NCBI RefSeq assembly: GCF_001593605.1
Contig: NZ_CP012836.1
Coordinates: 434,001-498,000 of the forward strand
From: Algoriphagus sanaruensis
Lineage (GTDB): Bacteria; Bacteroidota; Bacteroidia; Cytophagales; Cyclobacteriaceae
Length of the DNA stretch: 64,000 bases
Direction: 5' to 3'
Notes under the pieces: generated by a model
What the model saw: only the letters and a program-made list of their open reading frames with translations
Database searches by the model: none
Told to the model about the DNA's origin: nothing
In this document: positions 52,000 to 61,336 of the stretch, one piece after another
Layout: the number at the start of each line of letters is the position of its first letter
Numbering within the stretch: the stretch's first letter is position 1
Position numbers and translations under genes: made by a program

Positions 52000-52922
52000 G
52001 CTTTCTTAAAATAAAAACAAGCCTGATCTCCTTTGCCCTCCTGATTGAATTGGAGGGCTTTTTGTTTTAAAGCAACCAGCTCGTCTTTAGAAAAGTGTTC
52101 CCCTAGTTTACTTTTTCGTAAACTAATCCCTTTTTCATAAATCGCCGTTCCCCAAAATTGGAAATCCGTAGAATCAAAGACTACTTCGTCCTTTTTTAAC
52201 CCAACTTTTTCTGCAAGATCGGTTAGCCCTTTTACGGTAGGAATAATGAGGTGTCTTGGAGCATCCAATTGAACCCAATATTGGTGTTTTTCTTTCCAAA
52301 CTTCGGAATCCCCCACAGGACAGCGAATCAGTAAATATCCCCCTGGGTTGAGCTTGTCAAAACAAGATTTAAGAACCAACTCTGGATTTTCCATGTGCTC
52401 AAATGAATGGTGCATCATGATTAAATCAAATCGATCGTCTGACTCCTCGATCGTTTTTTTCCAAAGAGAAAGCCCTTTTTCAACTTCTACAGATTTTTCC
52501 ATAAAGGGGTCAAACCCGTGAAGATTTCTAAAACCAGAAGCAAATAATTCGTAGAGAAGTTGCCCATTCCCGCAGCCAACATCTGCAATTTTGGAATTGA
52601 AAGAAGGTTTAATCTTTTTCAACCACGAGCCATAAATGGGGGCTATGGATTTTAAACCAGTGGCCAAAAAAACTCGCAATCTGACTTTTTTAAGAAGCTG
52701 ATTTTTGAAATCAGATTTCTTGAGAGTAGAAAAAGAATAGTAGTCACTTGGATAGTAAACAGACAAATCCTCCGGAATAGTGATCAATTGAAGGGAACCA
52801 CATTTTTGGCATTCTCCGTAAGTGAAATTCCCTCCTATTCCAAACATTCTCTCCTCTGCAGGATAGGTATGTAAGTCAGAATGGCCGCAAAATTTACAGG
52901 AAATCGAATTATCAGTAAGCAT
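51996..52922 (-). CDS. Zinc-ribbon SAM-dependent methyltransferase
   Basis: This 308-residue protein begins with a zinc-ribbon: C-x2-C in SCKFCGHSDLH and C-x2-C in YGECQKCGSLQL. A class I methyltransferase domain follows: SKIADVGCGNGQLLYEL (motif I) near 112, and LIMMHHSFEHMENPELVLK near 160. Zinc-ribbon methyltransferases are often found in sugar and exopolysaccharide gene sets. It overlaps the end of the WcaJ-like gene by 11 bases, indicating coupled expression, and shares its stop region with the convergent Usp gene. Confidence 0.82.
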   Translation of the reverse strand: MLTDNSISCKFCGHSDLHTYPAEERMFGIGGNFTYGECQKCGSLQLITIPEDLSVYYPSDYYSFSTLKKSDFKNQLLKKVRLRVFLATGLKSIAPIYGSWLKKIKPSFNSKIADVGCGNGQLLYELFASGFRNLHGFDPFMEKSVEVEKGLSLWKKTIEESDDRFDLIMMHHSFEHMENPELVLKSCFDKLNPGGYLLIRCPVGDSEVWKEKHQYWVQLDAPRHLIIPTVKGLTDLAEKVGLKKDEVVFDSTDFQFWGTAIYEKGISLRKSKLGEHFSKDELVALKQKALQFNQEGKGDQACFYFKKA

Positions 52923-54282
52923 TTTCTCTATTAAACAGGAGTTCGTAGACCGTACGAATCATAATTTCCAAATCTAATAGAAATGTCCAATTATTGATAT
53001 AAAAGGAATCTAGTCTCACTCTAGATCTGATTTGGAATGGATTCTCGATTTCTCCTCGATACCCCTTGACTTGTGCTAATCCAGTAATTCCTGGTCTGAT
53101 TTTATGTCTGGAATTATACCGCTCAATTTGAGTTTTAAAAGTTTGATTCATCGGGATGGTATGTGGTCTAGGTCCTACTATGGACATATCTCCCATCAAT
53201 ACATTTAAAAACTGAGGCATTTCATCCAAAGACGTATTTCGTAAAAATGAACCAATTCGAGTTACCCGGGGATCGTTTTTGGAGGCTTGAAGCGTGTCTG
53301 CATAATCGTTTGGGGTCATAGACCGAAACTTCAAGCAATTGAACTCTTTATTATTGATTCCATTTCGCTTTTGAATAAAAAATACAGGACCTCTTGATTC
53401 CAACTTGATCAAAAGGCCTACCAATGGAATGAGCCAGGATAAAATGAACACAGTCACTAAGGAAGCGAATACCAGATCAAAAACTCGTTTGGCAAAACTG
53501 TTGATAGGATGATCAAGCGGAATATCATTGACATTGATGACAAAGAAATCCCCATACTTGGAAAAGGAAAGATTCTTTTCCAGCTGAAGGCTTCCCCCCG
53601 GAATCATTTTCACTTTGATATAATGATCATCTGCAAAATCGATCACTTTTTTGACCAATACAGCATCTAATTCCTCATGGATATAGATTAGATCCAAATC
53701 AAGTCTTGGAGCCTCTTCAAAAAAATCATCTAAACTGCCCCGAGTTTGATTACAATCTGCAGCGTTATCAAAATATCCTAAGAAGTTTATCCCAAAATCT
53801 TTCCGGATACGAAACACATCCGCAAGCTTTGGGCTAGTGCCTCCTTTTCCAACAATCACTGCATTTCGGTAATTATTTCCCTTGGTTCTGTACCTTTTGA
53901 GAAGCATGTGCACTCCTATTCGGAATGCGCCCATCAAAACCAAAAAAACGCCACCTAAAATTCCAAGTTGAAGGACTCTATTAGGGCCATCATGAAGAGG
54001 TACCCATAAAATAGCCGTAACAGCCAAAAACCAGAATAACGAAATCCCTAAATTTCTCCAGGTACGCTCATATTCATCTGTTCTTCCAATTTTATAGTCT
54101 TTTCGAAGAACAGAAACGAGCATCCACATCCCAGCAAGAGGTAGAAATGCATAGAATTCTAAATCCTCAAACCGACCAAAGATCCCCAAAATCACATACG
54201 AAATGAAAAGGGAAATCACCGATGCCAAAAAGTCTGCTGAGGTGAACAGCCAGGGAAAATAGGTATCAAATCTTCGCTTCAT
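52912..54282 (-). CDS. Exopolysaccharide sugar-phosphate transferase (WcaJ-like, undecaprenyl-phosphate glucose phosphotransferase)
   Basis: This 456-residue protein has about five N-terminal membrane segments, a Rossmann-like middle (NAVIVGKGGTSPKLADVF) and a C-terminal bacterial sugar transferase domain. That domain has KRVFDLVFASLVTVFILSWL, VFFIQKRNGINNKEFNCLKF, SLDEMPQFLNVLMGDMSIVG and RHKIRPGITGLAQVKGYRG. It transfers a sugar phosphate to undecaprenyl phosphate, the first step of exopolysaccharide or lipid-linked glycan assembly. The partner glycosyltransferases are not in this window. It overlaps the zinc-ribbon methyltransferase gene. Confidence 0.9.
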   Translation of the reverse strand: MKRRFDTYFPWLFTSADFLASVISLFISYVILGIFGRFEDLEFYAFLPLAGMWMLVSVLRKDYKIGRTDEYERTWRNLGISLFWFLAVTAILWVPLHDGPNRVLQLGILGGVFLVLMGAFRIGVHMLLKRYRTKGNNYRNAVIVGKGGTSPKLADVFRIRKDFGINFLGYFDNAADCNQTRGSLDDFFEEAPRLDLDLIYIHEELDAVLVKKVIDFADDHYIKVKMIPGGSLQLEKNLSFSKYGDFFVINVNDIPLDHPINSFAKRVFDLVFASLVTVFILSWLIPLVGLLIKLESRGPVFFIQKRNGINNKEFNCLKFRSMTPNDYADTLQASKNDPRVTRIGSFLRNTSLDEMPQFLNVLMGDMSIVGPRPHTIPMNQTFKTQIERYNSRHKIRPGITGLAQVKGYRGEIENPFQIRSRVRLDSFYINNWTFLLDLEIMIRTVYELLFNRENAY

Positions 54283-54429
54283 AAAAGTCTAAAAACCACA
54301 ATTCAGAAGTTAACACGATCTGGTCTCCTTAGAATGGTTGGGTAATTTGTCGCTAAAATTAAGAAAGAAATTATCAAGGCTGATTACTTTTGAATTTATT
54401 TATCTCACAATTCCCGCCATTCGGCATAT

Positions 54430-55098
54430 ATGAATTTTATCCAAACGCTTTTTGCCTCATCAGATCAGCCCGGTTCATTAGGTTCCAAATTTCGTGCTAA
54501 ACGATTAGAGAAATTTGAAGAATTGTTTTTTGGGCAATTTACGAACGAAAGCAAAGTTCGGATTCTTGATGTAGGAGGTACAGACTATTTTTGGAAAGAC
54601 AGTAAAATTCTAGACCTGCCTCAAGTTGAAATTTACCTCTTGAATCTCCATCAAGAGCACACGACACATCCTCGTATAACAGCCATTGTGGGTAATGCGA
54701 CAGACATGAGGGAGTTTTCTAACCAAAGCTTTGATTTGGTGTTTTCAAACTCTGTAATCGAGCACCTTTACACGTTTGAAAATCAACAAAAAATGGCAAT
54801 TGAAGTCTTGCGGCTTGGCAAAAAACATTTCATCCAAACTCCGAATCGTTTTTTCCCAATAGAAGCTCATTATGCCCTTCCTTTTGTTCAGTTTCTACCC
54901 AAAAACTTGGTAAGATTTCTATTAACAAAGACCAAGTTAAGTCGAATGAAAAAGTGGGAAAAAGAGCAAGCCAATCAATATCTTGATGAAATTCGACTTT
55001 TGGATGAAAAAGAAATGAGACTACTTTTTCCAAATAGTCTCATGTTTAAAGAAAATGTCTTGGGAATGACCAAGTCAATTACGGCTCATAATTTTTAA
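54430..55098 (+). CDS. SAM-dependent methyltransferase, 222 aa
   Basis: This 222-residue methyltransferase has motif I in SKVRILDVGGTDYFWKDSK, an acidic region and FSNQSFDLVFSNSVIEHLYT (motif IV). The KKHFIQTPNRFFPIEAHY stretch is typical of Methyltransf_11-like proteins that act on O-antigens or glycans. It is divergent from the WcaJ-like gene by 147 bases. Its TAA overlaps the stop of the convergent ABC transporter by four bases (TTAA). A role in decorating exported polysaccharide is inferred from neighbours. Confidence 0.75.
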   Translation: MNFIQTLFASSDQPGSLGSKFRAKRLEKFEELFFGQFTNESKVRILDVGGTDYFWKDSKILDLPQVEIYLLNLHQEHTTHPRITAIVGNATDMREFSNQSFDLVFSNSVIEHLYTFENQQKMAIEVLRLGKKHFIQTPNRFFPIEAHYALPFVQFLPKNLVRFLLTKTKLSRMKKWEKEQANQYLDEIRLLDEKEMRLLFPNSLMFKENVLGMTKSITAHNF

Positions 55099-56885
55099 GA
55101 ATCGGCAAATTGAAGCTTTACAAGGTTGGCATAAATGCCAGTCTCAGAATTGAGCAACTCTAGATGGCTACCTTGCTCCACAATTTTTCCTTCACTGAGC
55201 ACATAGATTCGATCTACTTTTCGAATGGTAGCAAGACGGTGTGCAATAATCAATGTGGTTCTTCCTTTCATCAATTCGTCAAGCGCCTCCTGAACTAAGG
55301 CTTCAGATTCTGCATCAAGCGAAGAGGTGGCTTCATCTAGTACCAAAATGGCTGGATCTTTTAAAATGGCTCGAGCTATCGCTATCCGTTGCCGTTGTCC
55401 TCCAGAAAGTTTTACCCCTCTTTCTCCAACTAAGGTCTCCAAACCTTCTGGGAACTGACTGATAAACTGCCAAGCATTGGCTTTTTGTGCCGCTTTAATA
55501 ATTTCCTCCTCCGTAGCTCCGGGCTTGGCATAGGCAATGTTTTCACGAATAGATCCCCCAAATAGTAAAACCTCCTGTGGAACAATCCCTATATGACTTC
55601 TCAAGAGATGAATATTCCACTCACTTACATCCAAGTCATCAATTTGGATTTGCCCATCCTCTACCTCATAGAATCGTTGCAACAATTGAATGACTGTTGA
55701 TTTTCCAGCTCCGGAATGTCCAGCTAACGCAACCTTTTCTCCTGAATTTATTTCAAGATTAAGGCCCTTTAGAACCTCCACCTCTGGACGTGTAGGATAG
55801 CTGAATTTTACTTGATTAAATCTGATTTTACCTAAAAACCTTCCAGAGGATCTTCCAAATTCAGATTCGGATTCCTCTCCAAGTATTTCCAATACCCGCT
55901 CCGAGCTTCCGATTGCTTTTTGAATTTGGCTATAAATATCGCCAAGTCCTGCGATTGAGCCTCCAATAAAGGTCGTATAAAGTACAAATGAGACCAATTC
56001 CCCAACACTCATCTCACCAGTAGCAACCAAACTTGCTCCATACCACATCACTCCTACGATTCCCCCGAAAAGGACGAAAATGATAAAGGATATAAAAGCC
56101 CCCCGATATTTAGCTGCGGTCAATGCTACAGAGACTACTCGATTGAGGCCATTACTATACCGATTTGATTCAAAGGCTTCCCCAACAAATGACTTGACCG
56201 TGGTAATTGATTGTAAAGTCTCCTCCACAATAACATTAGCACCAGCTAATTCGTCCTGGGTCTTTTTTGAAAGTTTTCGGATATACCGCCCAAAAACCAT
56301 CGCAAACAAAACCAGAACTGGAAAGGTCGCTAGCATAAAAAGGGTGAGCTTTGGAGTATTGACCATCAAAAACCCAACACCGGCAACAAGGGTAATAACT
56401 TGTCTGAAGAGCTCAGCAAGAGTCGTAGAAAACGTTTCTTGAAGCTGGCTTACGTCTGAGGTAATCCTACTGATCAATTCCCCCGTCCTTCGTTTATCAA
56501 AAAACGACATCGGAAGTCTGACCAATTTGGCATACAGGGCCTGACGAATATCCCGCATGGATCGCTCGGAGACCTTAGCAAATAGCCAGACTCTGAAAAA
56601 AGAAAAAATGCTTTGAACAGCTAAAATCCCCAACAAAATAAAGGCGATCGTATTGACATCATTCACGATCCATGTTTTCCCTTCCGCCGTATCGATCAGT
56701 TTTCCAGCCACAAACGGAAAGGTCAACAAGGTCAGGGAAGAAAGGAGCAAAAACACTAATCCACTAACAAAGTGTAGTTTATAAGGAGAAACAAACTGAT
56801 AAATTCCACTCAGCTTCCCCAAATTTTCTTTGCTTAATTTTCGTTTTTCTTCAGGGTCTAAGACAGCTCCACGTTTCTTTGCCAT
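55095..56885 (-). CDS. ABC transporter, fused permease and ATPase (MsbA-like)
   Basis: This 596-residue half-transporter has six membrane segments in residues 40-330 and an ATPase domain at about 350-590. Motifs are Walker A GHSGAGKSTVIQLLQ, Q-loop IGIVPQEVLLFGG, signature VKLSGGQRQRIAIARAIL, Walker B ILVLDEATSSLD and the H-loop IIAHRLATI. It resembles MsbA and multidrug exporters and could flip lipid or lipid-linked glycans. Homodimer function is expected. It lies between two methyltransferase-bearing units and the SolA-like oxidase. The exported substrate is not determined. Confidence 0.9.
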   Translation of the reverse strand: MAKKRGAVLDPEEKRKLSKENLGKLSGIYQFVSPYKLHFVSGLVFLLLSSLTLLTFPFVAGKLIDTAEGKTWIVNDVNTIAFILLGILAVQSIFSFFRVWLFAKVSERSMRDIRQALYAKLVRLPMSFFDKRRTGELISRITSDVSQLQETFSTTLAELFRQVITLVAGVGFLMVNTPKLTLFMLATFPVLVLFAMVFGRYIRKLSKKTQDELAGANVIVEETLQSITTVKSFVGEAFESNRYSNGLNRVVSVALTAAKYRGAFISFIIFVLFGGIVGVMWYGASLVATGEMSVGELVSFVLYTTFIGGSIAGLGDIYSQIQKAIGSSERVLEILGEESESEFGRSSGRFLGKIRFNQVKFSYPTRPEVEVLKGLNLEINSGEKVALAGHSGAGKSTVIQLLQRFYEVEDGQIQIDDLDVSEWNIHLLRSHIGIVPQEVLLFGGSIRENIAYAKPGATEEEIIKAAQKANAWQFISQFPEGLETLVGERGVKLSGGQRQRIAIARAILKDPAILVLDEATSSLDAESEALVQEALDELMKGRTTLIIAHRLATIRKVDRIYVLSEGKIVEQGSHLELLNSETGIYANLVKLQFADS

Positions 56886-56962
56886 AATTTACAAAGGTGA
56901 TCAATCGACAAAAGTAGGGTTTTGACTGTGAATTGACAGGCATTTTCTTCAAAACAAAACAG

Positions 56963-58084
56963 TTAATCCGAAAAGATCTTGGCGATTCGTTCTCCCAAAG
57001 CCGCAGAATGCTTAAAGCCATGACCCGAGCAAGCCGAAACCAAAAGTAAATTTGAATCTCCTCCGGGATGCTCCAAAACAAACCGGGCATCCTCGGTTAC
57101 CGTGTAAAAACAAACTTGTGACTTTAAAAATCTCGGGAGTAAGCCACGAACTTTGCTTTTCACTTTTTCTTCCCAGAATCGATCTTGTTCCTCAGGACTT
57201 ACTTCCCGGTCCAATAAGTTTGGATGGGGTGTTTCAATAAAAGATTCTGATGCCATTTTTATTGTTTTTCCATCCAAAGACGGGAATCCGTAGATAAAAT
57301 CCTCTGGATTTGGGCCAAAACCCCACATCCAAACGGGATGGCTGCTCCAATCTACTTCAGAAAAATCTGCCTCAATCCAATGCAAGACTTGTCGACAGAT
57401 TTTGAATTTTTGGCGGTTAATAGGTGAATCCATAAAATCCAAAATCCAACCTCCGGCAGTGACTACTACCTGCCTTGCATTTATGACTTTGCCCTCCAAA
57501 ACTAGCTCATAACCTGATGCATTTTTTTGGAGAGATTGCACTGGAGAATTCCTTAAAATTTCAGCCCCTTGATTTTGGGCCTGCTTCAGGTGAAGCTCAA
57601 TGGCCAATTCGGGTTTTAAATATCCAGCTTCAGTTTCTAGATATCCCCGACTTTGAATTGGAAGCTCAAAAGCTGGAAATAATCGAGACAATTCCTCCGA
57701 ACCAAGAAGCAAATGCCGGATTTTTTGAGATTGAGCAAATCGAACCGTACGATCAAAAAAACCTTCCGAACCGTGCTTGGACCAGGGTTGAATCCCTGAA
57801 TCCAACAAAATTCCACTCGTGGGAAAGTACACCTGTTGTCCAGAAACTTTCTCCAGCTCCTTCCATAGCTCATGCGATCTCTTGGCAAGAGCTACATAAT
57901 CTTCACCCTCACCCACTGCTAAGCGGGTGATTCGAGTTTCTCCATGACTGGAGCCAAAACTATGTGGGGGATCGAATCGATCGATGCCAATGACCTCCTT
58001 GCCAGATTTGGCAGCATAATGTAATGCTGCGCTACCGACAGCCCCTAGGCCGATTATTGCAAGCTCAAATTCCTGTGATTTCAT
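56963..58084 (-). CDS. solA: SolA-like FAD-dependent amine oxidase (N-methyltryptophan/sarcosine oxidase family)
   Basis: This protein has about 373 residues from the ATG 58082-58084 (an in-frame TTG lies four codons earlier). The FAD motif is AIIGLGAVGSAALHYAAKSG, then RFDPPHSFGSSHGETR near 42, typical of monomeric sarcosine oxidases. The covalent FAD Cys is in SACSGHGFKHSAALGER. It oxidises N-methyl amino acids to aldehydes and hydrogen peroxide. It lies downstream of a terminator and 77 bases upstream of the ABC gene on the same strand. The precise substrate is uncertain. Confidence 0.85.
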   Translation of the reverse strand: MKSQEFELAIIGLGAVGSAALHYAAKSGKEVIGIDRFDPPHSFGSSHGETRITRLAVGEGEDYVALAKRSHELWKELEKVSGQQVYFPTSGILLDSGIQPWSKHGSEGFFDRTVRFAQSQKIRHLLLGSEELSRLFPAFELPIQSRGYLETEAGYLKPELAIELHLKQAQNQGAEILRNSPVQSLQKNASGYELVLEGKVINARQVVVTAGGWILDFMDSPINRQKFKICRQVLHWIEADFSEVDWSSHPVWMWGFGPNPEDFIYGFPSLDGKTIKMASESFIETPHPNLLDREVSPEEQDRFWEEKVKSKVRGLLPRFLKSQVCFYTVTEDARFVLEHPGGDSNLLLVSACSGHGFKHSAALGERIAKIFSD

Positions 58085-58100
58085 AACATTGGGCAAAAAA

Positions 58101-58125
58101 ATTAGCGGAAAATAAATCCGCTAAT
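58101..58125 (-). terminator. Terminator after the 197-aa coiled-coil gene
   Basis: A 9-bp perfect stem (58101-58109 with 58117-58125) with a 7-base loop lies 19 bases after the stop. On the minus strand it runs into seven T residues. Confidence 0.85.
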
Positions 58126-58144
58126 TCAATACTATCTCCTCGCA

Positions 58145-58738
58145 TCAACTTTTGCCCATTTGGGCATCTATTAATTCTCGTTTCAGTTTGCGTTCACGCT
58201 CTAAGGCATTCTTTCGATGTTGTTCAAATTCACTTTGGATATCCTCTAAGTCTTTTTGTGCTTTTTTAATTTTCGATCCACTTCGAAAATATTGGGAGGA
58301 AAAGAAAACAAGGAAAGCAGCGAGAATAGCGACAATACTCCACATGATGGAAGAATAGAGCGTCTTTTCAATTGCAATTCCTAAAAACTCAAAGCTCTCT
58401 TTTGCTACAACGGCCTCCTCTTTTTCCTTTTGAGTTTGTGCCAAATTTCCAGATAAGAGAACCAAAGAATCAGATTGGCTAGCCTTTTCCGTTTTCAAGA
58501 CCATGATTTGGTCTTTGTAAACCTTTAAAGAGTCTAGTATATGAGACTTCAAGGCCTGCAAATTTTCCTTTTTGACCACCTCATAGCCCTGAAAATCATT
58601 AGAGGTTCGATAGATGTACTCAAACTGACTCTCAATGGTACCTGAGTTTAAAGACCCGCCTGAGGAGGGGGAATTTTCTTGTGAAAACGAGAAATGTGCG
58701 ATAAAAACAAGTAAACAAGTGAGTAGTTTGATCTTCAT
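58145..58738 (-). CDS. Membrane-anchored coiled-coil protein, 197 aa, unknown function
   Basis: I do not recognise a family. A signal peptide (LLTCLLVFIAHFSFSQ) is followed by a periplasmic coiled-coil region with NLQALKSHILDSLKVY and SLVLLSGNLAQTQKEKEE. A membrane segment lies around 130-150 (SIMWSIVAILAAFLVFFS). A second highly charged coiled coil completes it (KKAQKDLEDIQSEFEQHRK, ALERERKLKRELIDAQ). So one helix faces the periplasm and the other the cytoplasm. Such a layout could link envelope and interior or form a ring. It has its own terminator and is divergent from a TPR gene by 152 bases. Confidence 0.7.
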   Translation of the reverse strand: MKIKLLTCLLVFIAHFSFSQENSPSSGGSLNSGTIESQFEYIYRTSNDFQGYEVVKKENLQALKSHILDSLKVYKDQIMVLKTEKASQSDSLVLLSGNLAQTQKEKEEAVVAKESFEFLGIAIEKTLYSSIMWSIVAILAAFLVFFSSQYFRSGSKIKKAQKDLEDIQSEFEQHRKNALERERKLKRELIDAQMGKS

Positions 58739-58890
58739 AGTTAAAATGATTTTTCAGCGAATAATCAATAAACATGCCCTTTTGGTCACCTCCCAAATTT
58801 TAAGAAATTTACCCATCGGTATATCTTTCAAGAAATAAGCCTCATTTCTGCCCATCAAAACGATTCAAAAAAGCAAACCCTGAAATTCAA

Positions 58891-60099
58891 ATGGGAAAAT
58901 CCTTCCTCAATTACGCTTTCATTTTTATGCTCTCAGTCGGATTTTATCAGCTTGGGTTTTCTCAAAATCAGCGAGAAATTACCTTGGAGAAGGCACAAAA
59001 TTCCCTAGACCAAACTAACTGGCTAGAAGCCAAAGCAATACTTGATCCTTGGATCCAAAGCTATCCAAAAGATACAACCGCACTTTTTTTAAGAGGCCAA
59101 GCATCTCAAAAGCTGGATGAGTGGGAAGCCGCCCTGAGCGACTTGAACACATTGCTAACTATCAGTCCGAAAAATCGGGAGGGGCTATTTGAGCGGGGAC
59201 GAATTCGATATCAATTGAACCAGTTTGAACCTGCAATGGATGATTTTTATGCTTATATCCAAGCACCAATTGGTGAAACAAACCGGGTGATGTACCAAAT
59301 AAGCCCAAATGGAGGAGTTACTGGCGTAACTACTCTACAAAGCACCAATGAGGATCTTGGGTATTATCATCTTGGGCTGTGTGCCATTGCCTTGGAAGAT
59401 TATGAGTTAGCCATCGATTATCTTTCAGCAGCATTGGAAATCCGAGATGATGATCCAGATTTTTACACCCAATTGGGAATTGCATTCGGAAGATTAGGCG
59501 AAAATATTCAGGCCATTCAGGCTTTTGAGGCTGCACTACTTTTAGACCCCAATCACCTGCGGGCCAAGGAGGGACTTGCCAATGTACAGACTGGAGGTGA
59601 CCAAGTGCTTATAGCCCAATTGGAACAAACCATTGCCGATTCTGCTGCAAATTCCCAAACTTATAAGCAACGCGGGTTTTACAGAATGAGCCATCAAGAG
59701 AATGAATCAGCTATTTCTGACTTCGACCAAGCAATTGCCTTGGACTCAATGGACGTAGAAAATTATTACTATCGAGGGCTCATTTATTCCAGATTGAAAG
59801 AATGGGAAAAGTCAGAGGATGACTATAGCCGAGCGTTGGAATTGTCACCTCAAGATCCAGAAATTTATCTGGCAAGAGGTCAAACGAGATATCGGAATGC
59901 AAAACTTTCAGAGGCTTTTGCTGACTTCACCCAAGTTGTAAGCTTGGATCCCGAACATGCTTCAGGATATTACCACCAAGGAATCACACTTCAACGAATG
60001 GGAAAAATAAAAGAGGCCTGCCTTGTCCTACAAAGATCCATTGATCTGGGGATGGAAGCAGCCCAGACAGTTTTTGATAAAATTTGCTCCGGAAATTAA
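58891..60099 (+). CDS. Secreted tetratricopeptide-repeat protein
   Basis: This 402-residue protein has a signal peptide (AFIFMLSVGFYQLGFSQ) and about eight TPR units in two arrays, roughly 25-130 and 155-400. Repeat signatures include PKDTTALFLRGQASQKLDEW, DPDFYTQLGIAFGRLGENIQ and DPEIYLARGQTRYRNAKLSE. TPRs bind partner proteins; the target is unknown, and a periplasmic scaffold is likely. It is divergent from a coiled-coil membrane protein and its TAA overlaps the stop of the convergent permease by four bases (TTAA). Confidence 0.82.
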   Translation: MGKSFLNYAFIFMLSVGFYQLGFSQNQREITLEKAQNSLDQTNWLEAKAILDPWIQSYPKDTTALFLRGQASQKLDEWEAALSDLNTLLTISPKNREGLFERGRIRYQLNQFEPAMDDFYAYIQAPIGETNRVMYQISPNGGVTGVTTLQSTNEDLGYYHLGLCAIALEDYELAIDYLSAALEIRDDDPDFYTQLGIAFGRLGENIQAIQAFEAALLLDPNHLRAKEGLANVQTGGDQVLIAQLEQTIADSAANSQTYKQRGFYRMSHQENESAISDFDQAIALDSMDVENYYYRGLIYSRLKEWEKSEDDYSRALELSPQDPEIYLARGQTRYRNAKLSEAFADFTQVVSLDPEHASGYYHQGITLQRMGKIKEACLVLQRSIDLGMEAAQTVFDKICSGN

Positions 60100-61322
60100 A
60101 TCTCCGTGATCGGGTTTACTTTGGAGGCTATCCAAGCAGGTCGCCAAGAGGCAAAAAGGGTAATCGTAATCACAGAAACGGCAATCCAAACCAAGTCGAG
60201 ATAATCGAGTCTGACCGGATACGCATCCACCACGGCTGAGGAAATCCCCAACGACACCAATCCAAACTGGTCTTGGGCCCAAACTAAGGCAAAGCCTAAA
60301 ATCAAGCCAATTATTGCTCCTGAGAAGGCAATCATACCACCTTGTTTTAGGAAAATCATACGAACCATTTGATCTCTGGCTCCCATGGATTTCAAAATCG
60401 CAATGTCTTTCTTCTTCTCAATCGCCAACATACTTAGAGAAAAGAAAATATTGAACGAAGCAATTGCCAGTATGAATGTGAGCGTAAGAAAAACAAAGAA
60501 TTTTTCCAGCTTAACGGTTCGAATCAAAGTCGCATGTTGCTCATCTGCATTTTTTACAGAAAACTGATCCCCTAGCACCTCTTTCAAAGACTCCTGAACA
60601 GAACCAATGGAAGCATTATCACTCACCTTGACTTCAAGCGCTGTTCTCCGATTTCCATAATTGAGCAAACCTTTAGCAAAATCCAGAGGGACAATCAGGT
60701 ATTGATTATCAAACTGCTGCTCAACACTAAAAAACGCCCTTGGCTCAACCGAGGCTGATGCATAAAGTTGATTAGGATCTAGACTTGCCGCCGACCGAGG
60801 TGCTTTGGGGTAATACACCCTTACCACTGAATTGATTTCATCCAGATTAATCGAAAGAAGAAACCCTACGCCTCGGCCAATTATTGCCCCGGGTCGTTCG
60901 GCAGTTCCGAGCGTGGTGTCACCCCAAAAATAGCCTTTTGAGAATCTTCCCTGATCCAAAAAATTCTCCGAAACCCCTTTGATTCTTCCGACCATCTGAT
61001 TGCCTCGGTAATCCAACAGGGCATTGTCTTCGATGACTTCCGTGACGATTTCCACTCCTTCTACAGATTGAATTTTTACTATCCAATCTGGACTTACCTC
61101 GAAGCTCTTACCCTGAACCGCCTCAATTTTCAATTCAGCATCAAAGCTGGCAAATAAGCTTCGGATTAAATCTTCCAACCCATTGAAAACAGACATAACA
61201 GCTACCAAAGCAGCCGTACTGACCGCCACCCCAATAATGGAAATGATGGATAAAACGGTGATGAAATTCCGCTTTTTCTTACTGCGAAAGTATCGACCAG
61301 CTATGAACGAGGTGATTTCCAA
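60096..61322 (-). CDS. FtsX/LolE-like ABC transporter permease
   Basis: This 408-residue membrane protein has an N-terminal segment (FITVLSIISIIGVAVSTAAL), a large periplasmic domain of about 200 residues and three C-terminal segments (FVFLTLTFILAIASFNIFFS, MIAFSGAIIGLILGFALVW and ISVITITLFASW). This is the MacB/FtsX/LolC-E layout. It may export lipoproteins or other envelope molecules with an ATPase encoded elsewhere. The start is TTG (61320-61322), supported because FIAGRYFRSKKKRNFITV is the family N-terminus. It lies 14 bases after rbfA. Confidence 0.88.
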   Translation of the reverse strand: MEITSFIAGRYFRSKKKRNFITVLSIISIIGVAVSTAALVAVMSVFNGLEDLIRSLFASFDAELKIEAVQGKSFEVSPDWIVKIQSVEGVEIVTEVIEDNALLDYRGNQMVGRIKGVSENFLDQGRFSKGYFWGDTTLGTAERPGAIIGRGVGFLLSINLDEINSVVRVYYPKAPRSAASLDPNQLYASASVEPRAFFSVEQQFDNQYLIVPLDFAKGLLNYGNRRTALEVKVSDNASIGSVQESLKEVLGDQFSVKNADEQHATLIRTVKLEKFFVFLTLTFILAIASFNIFFSLSMLAIEKKKDIAILKSMGARDQMVRMIFLKQGGMIAFSGAIIGLILGFALVWAQDQFGLVSLGISSAVVDAYPVRLDYLDLVWIAVSVITITLFASWRPAWIASKVNPITEI

Positions 61323-61336
61323 AGGGTAGACTGATT

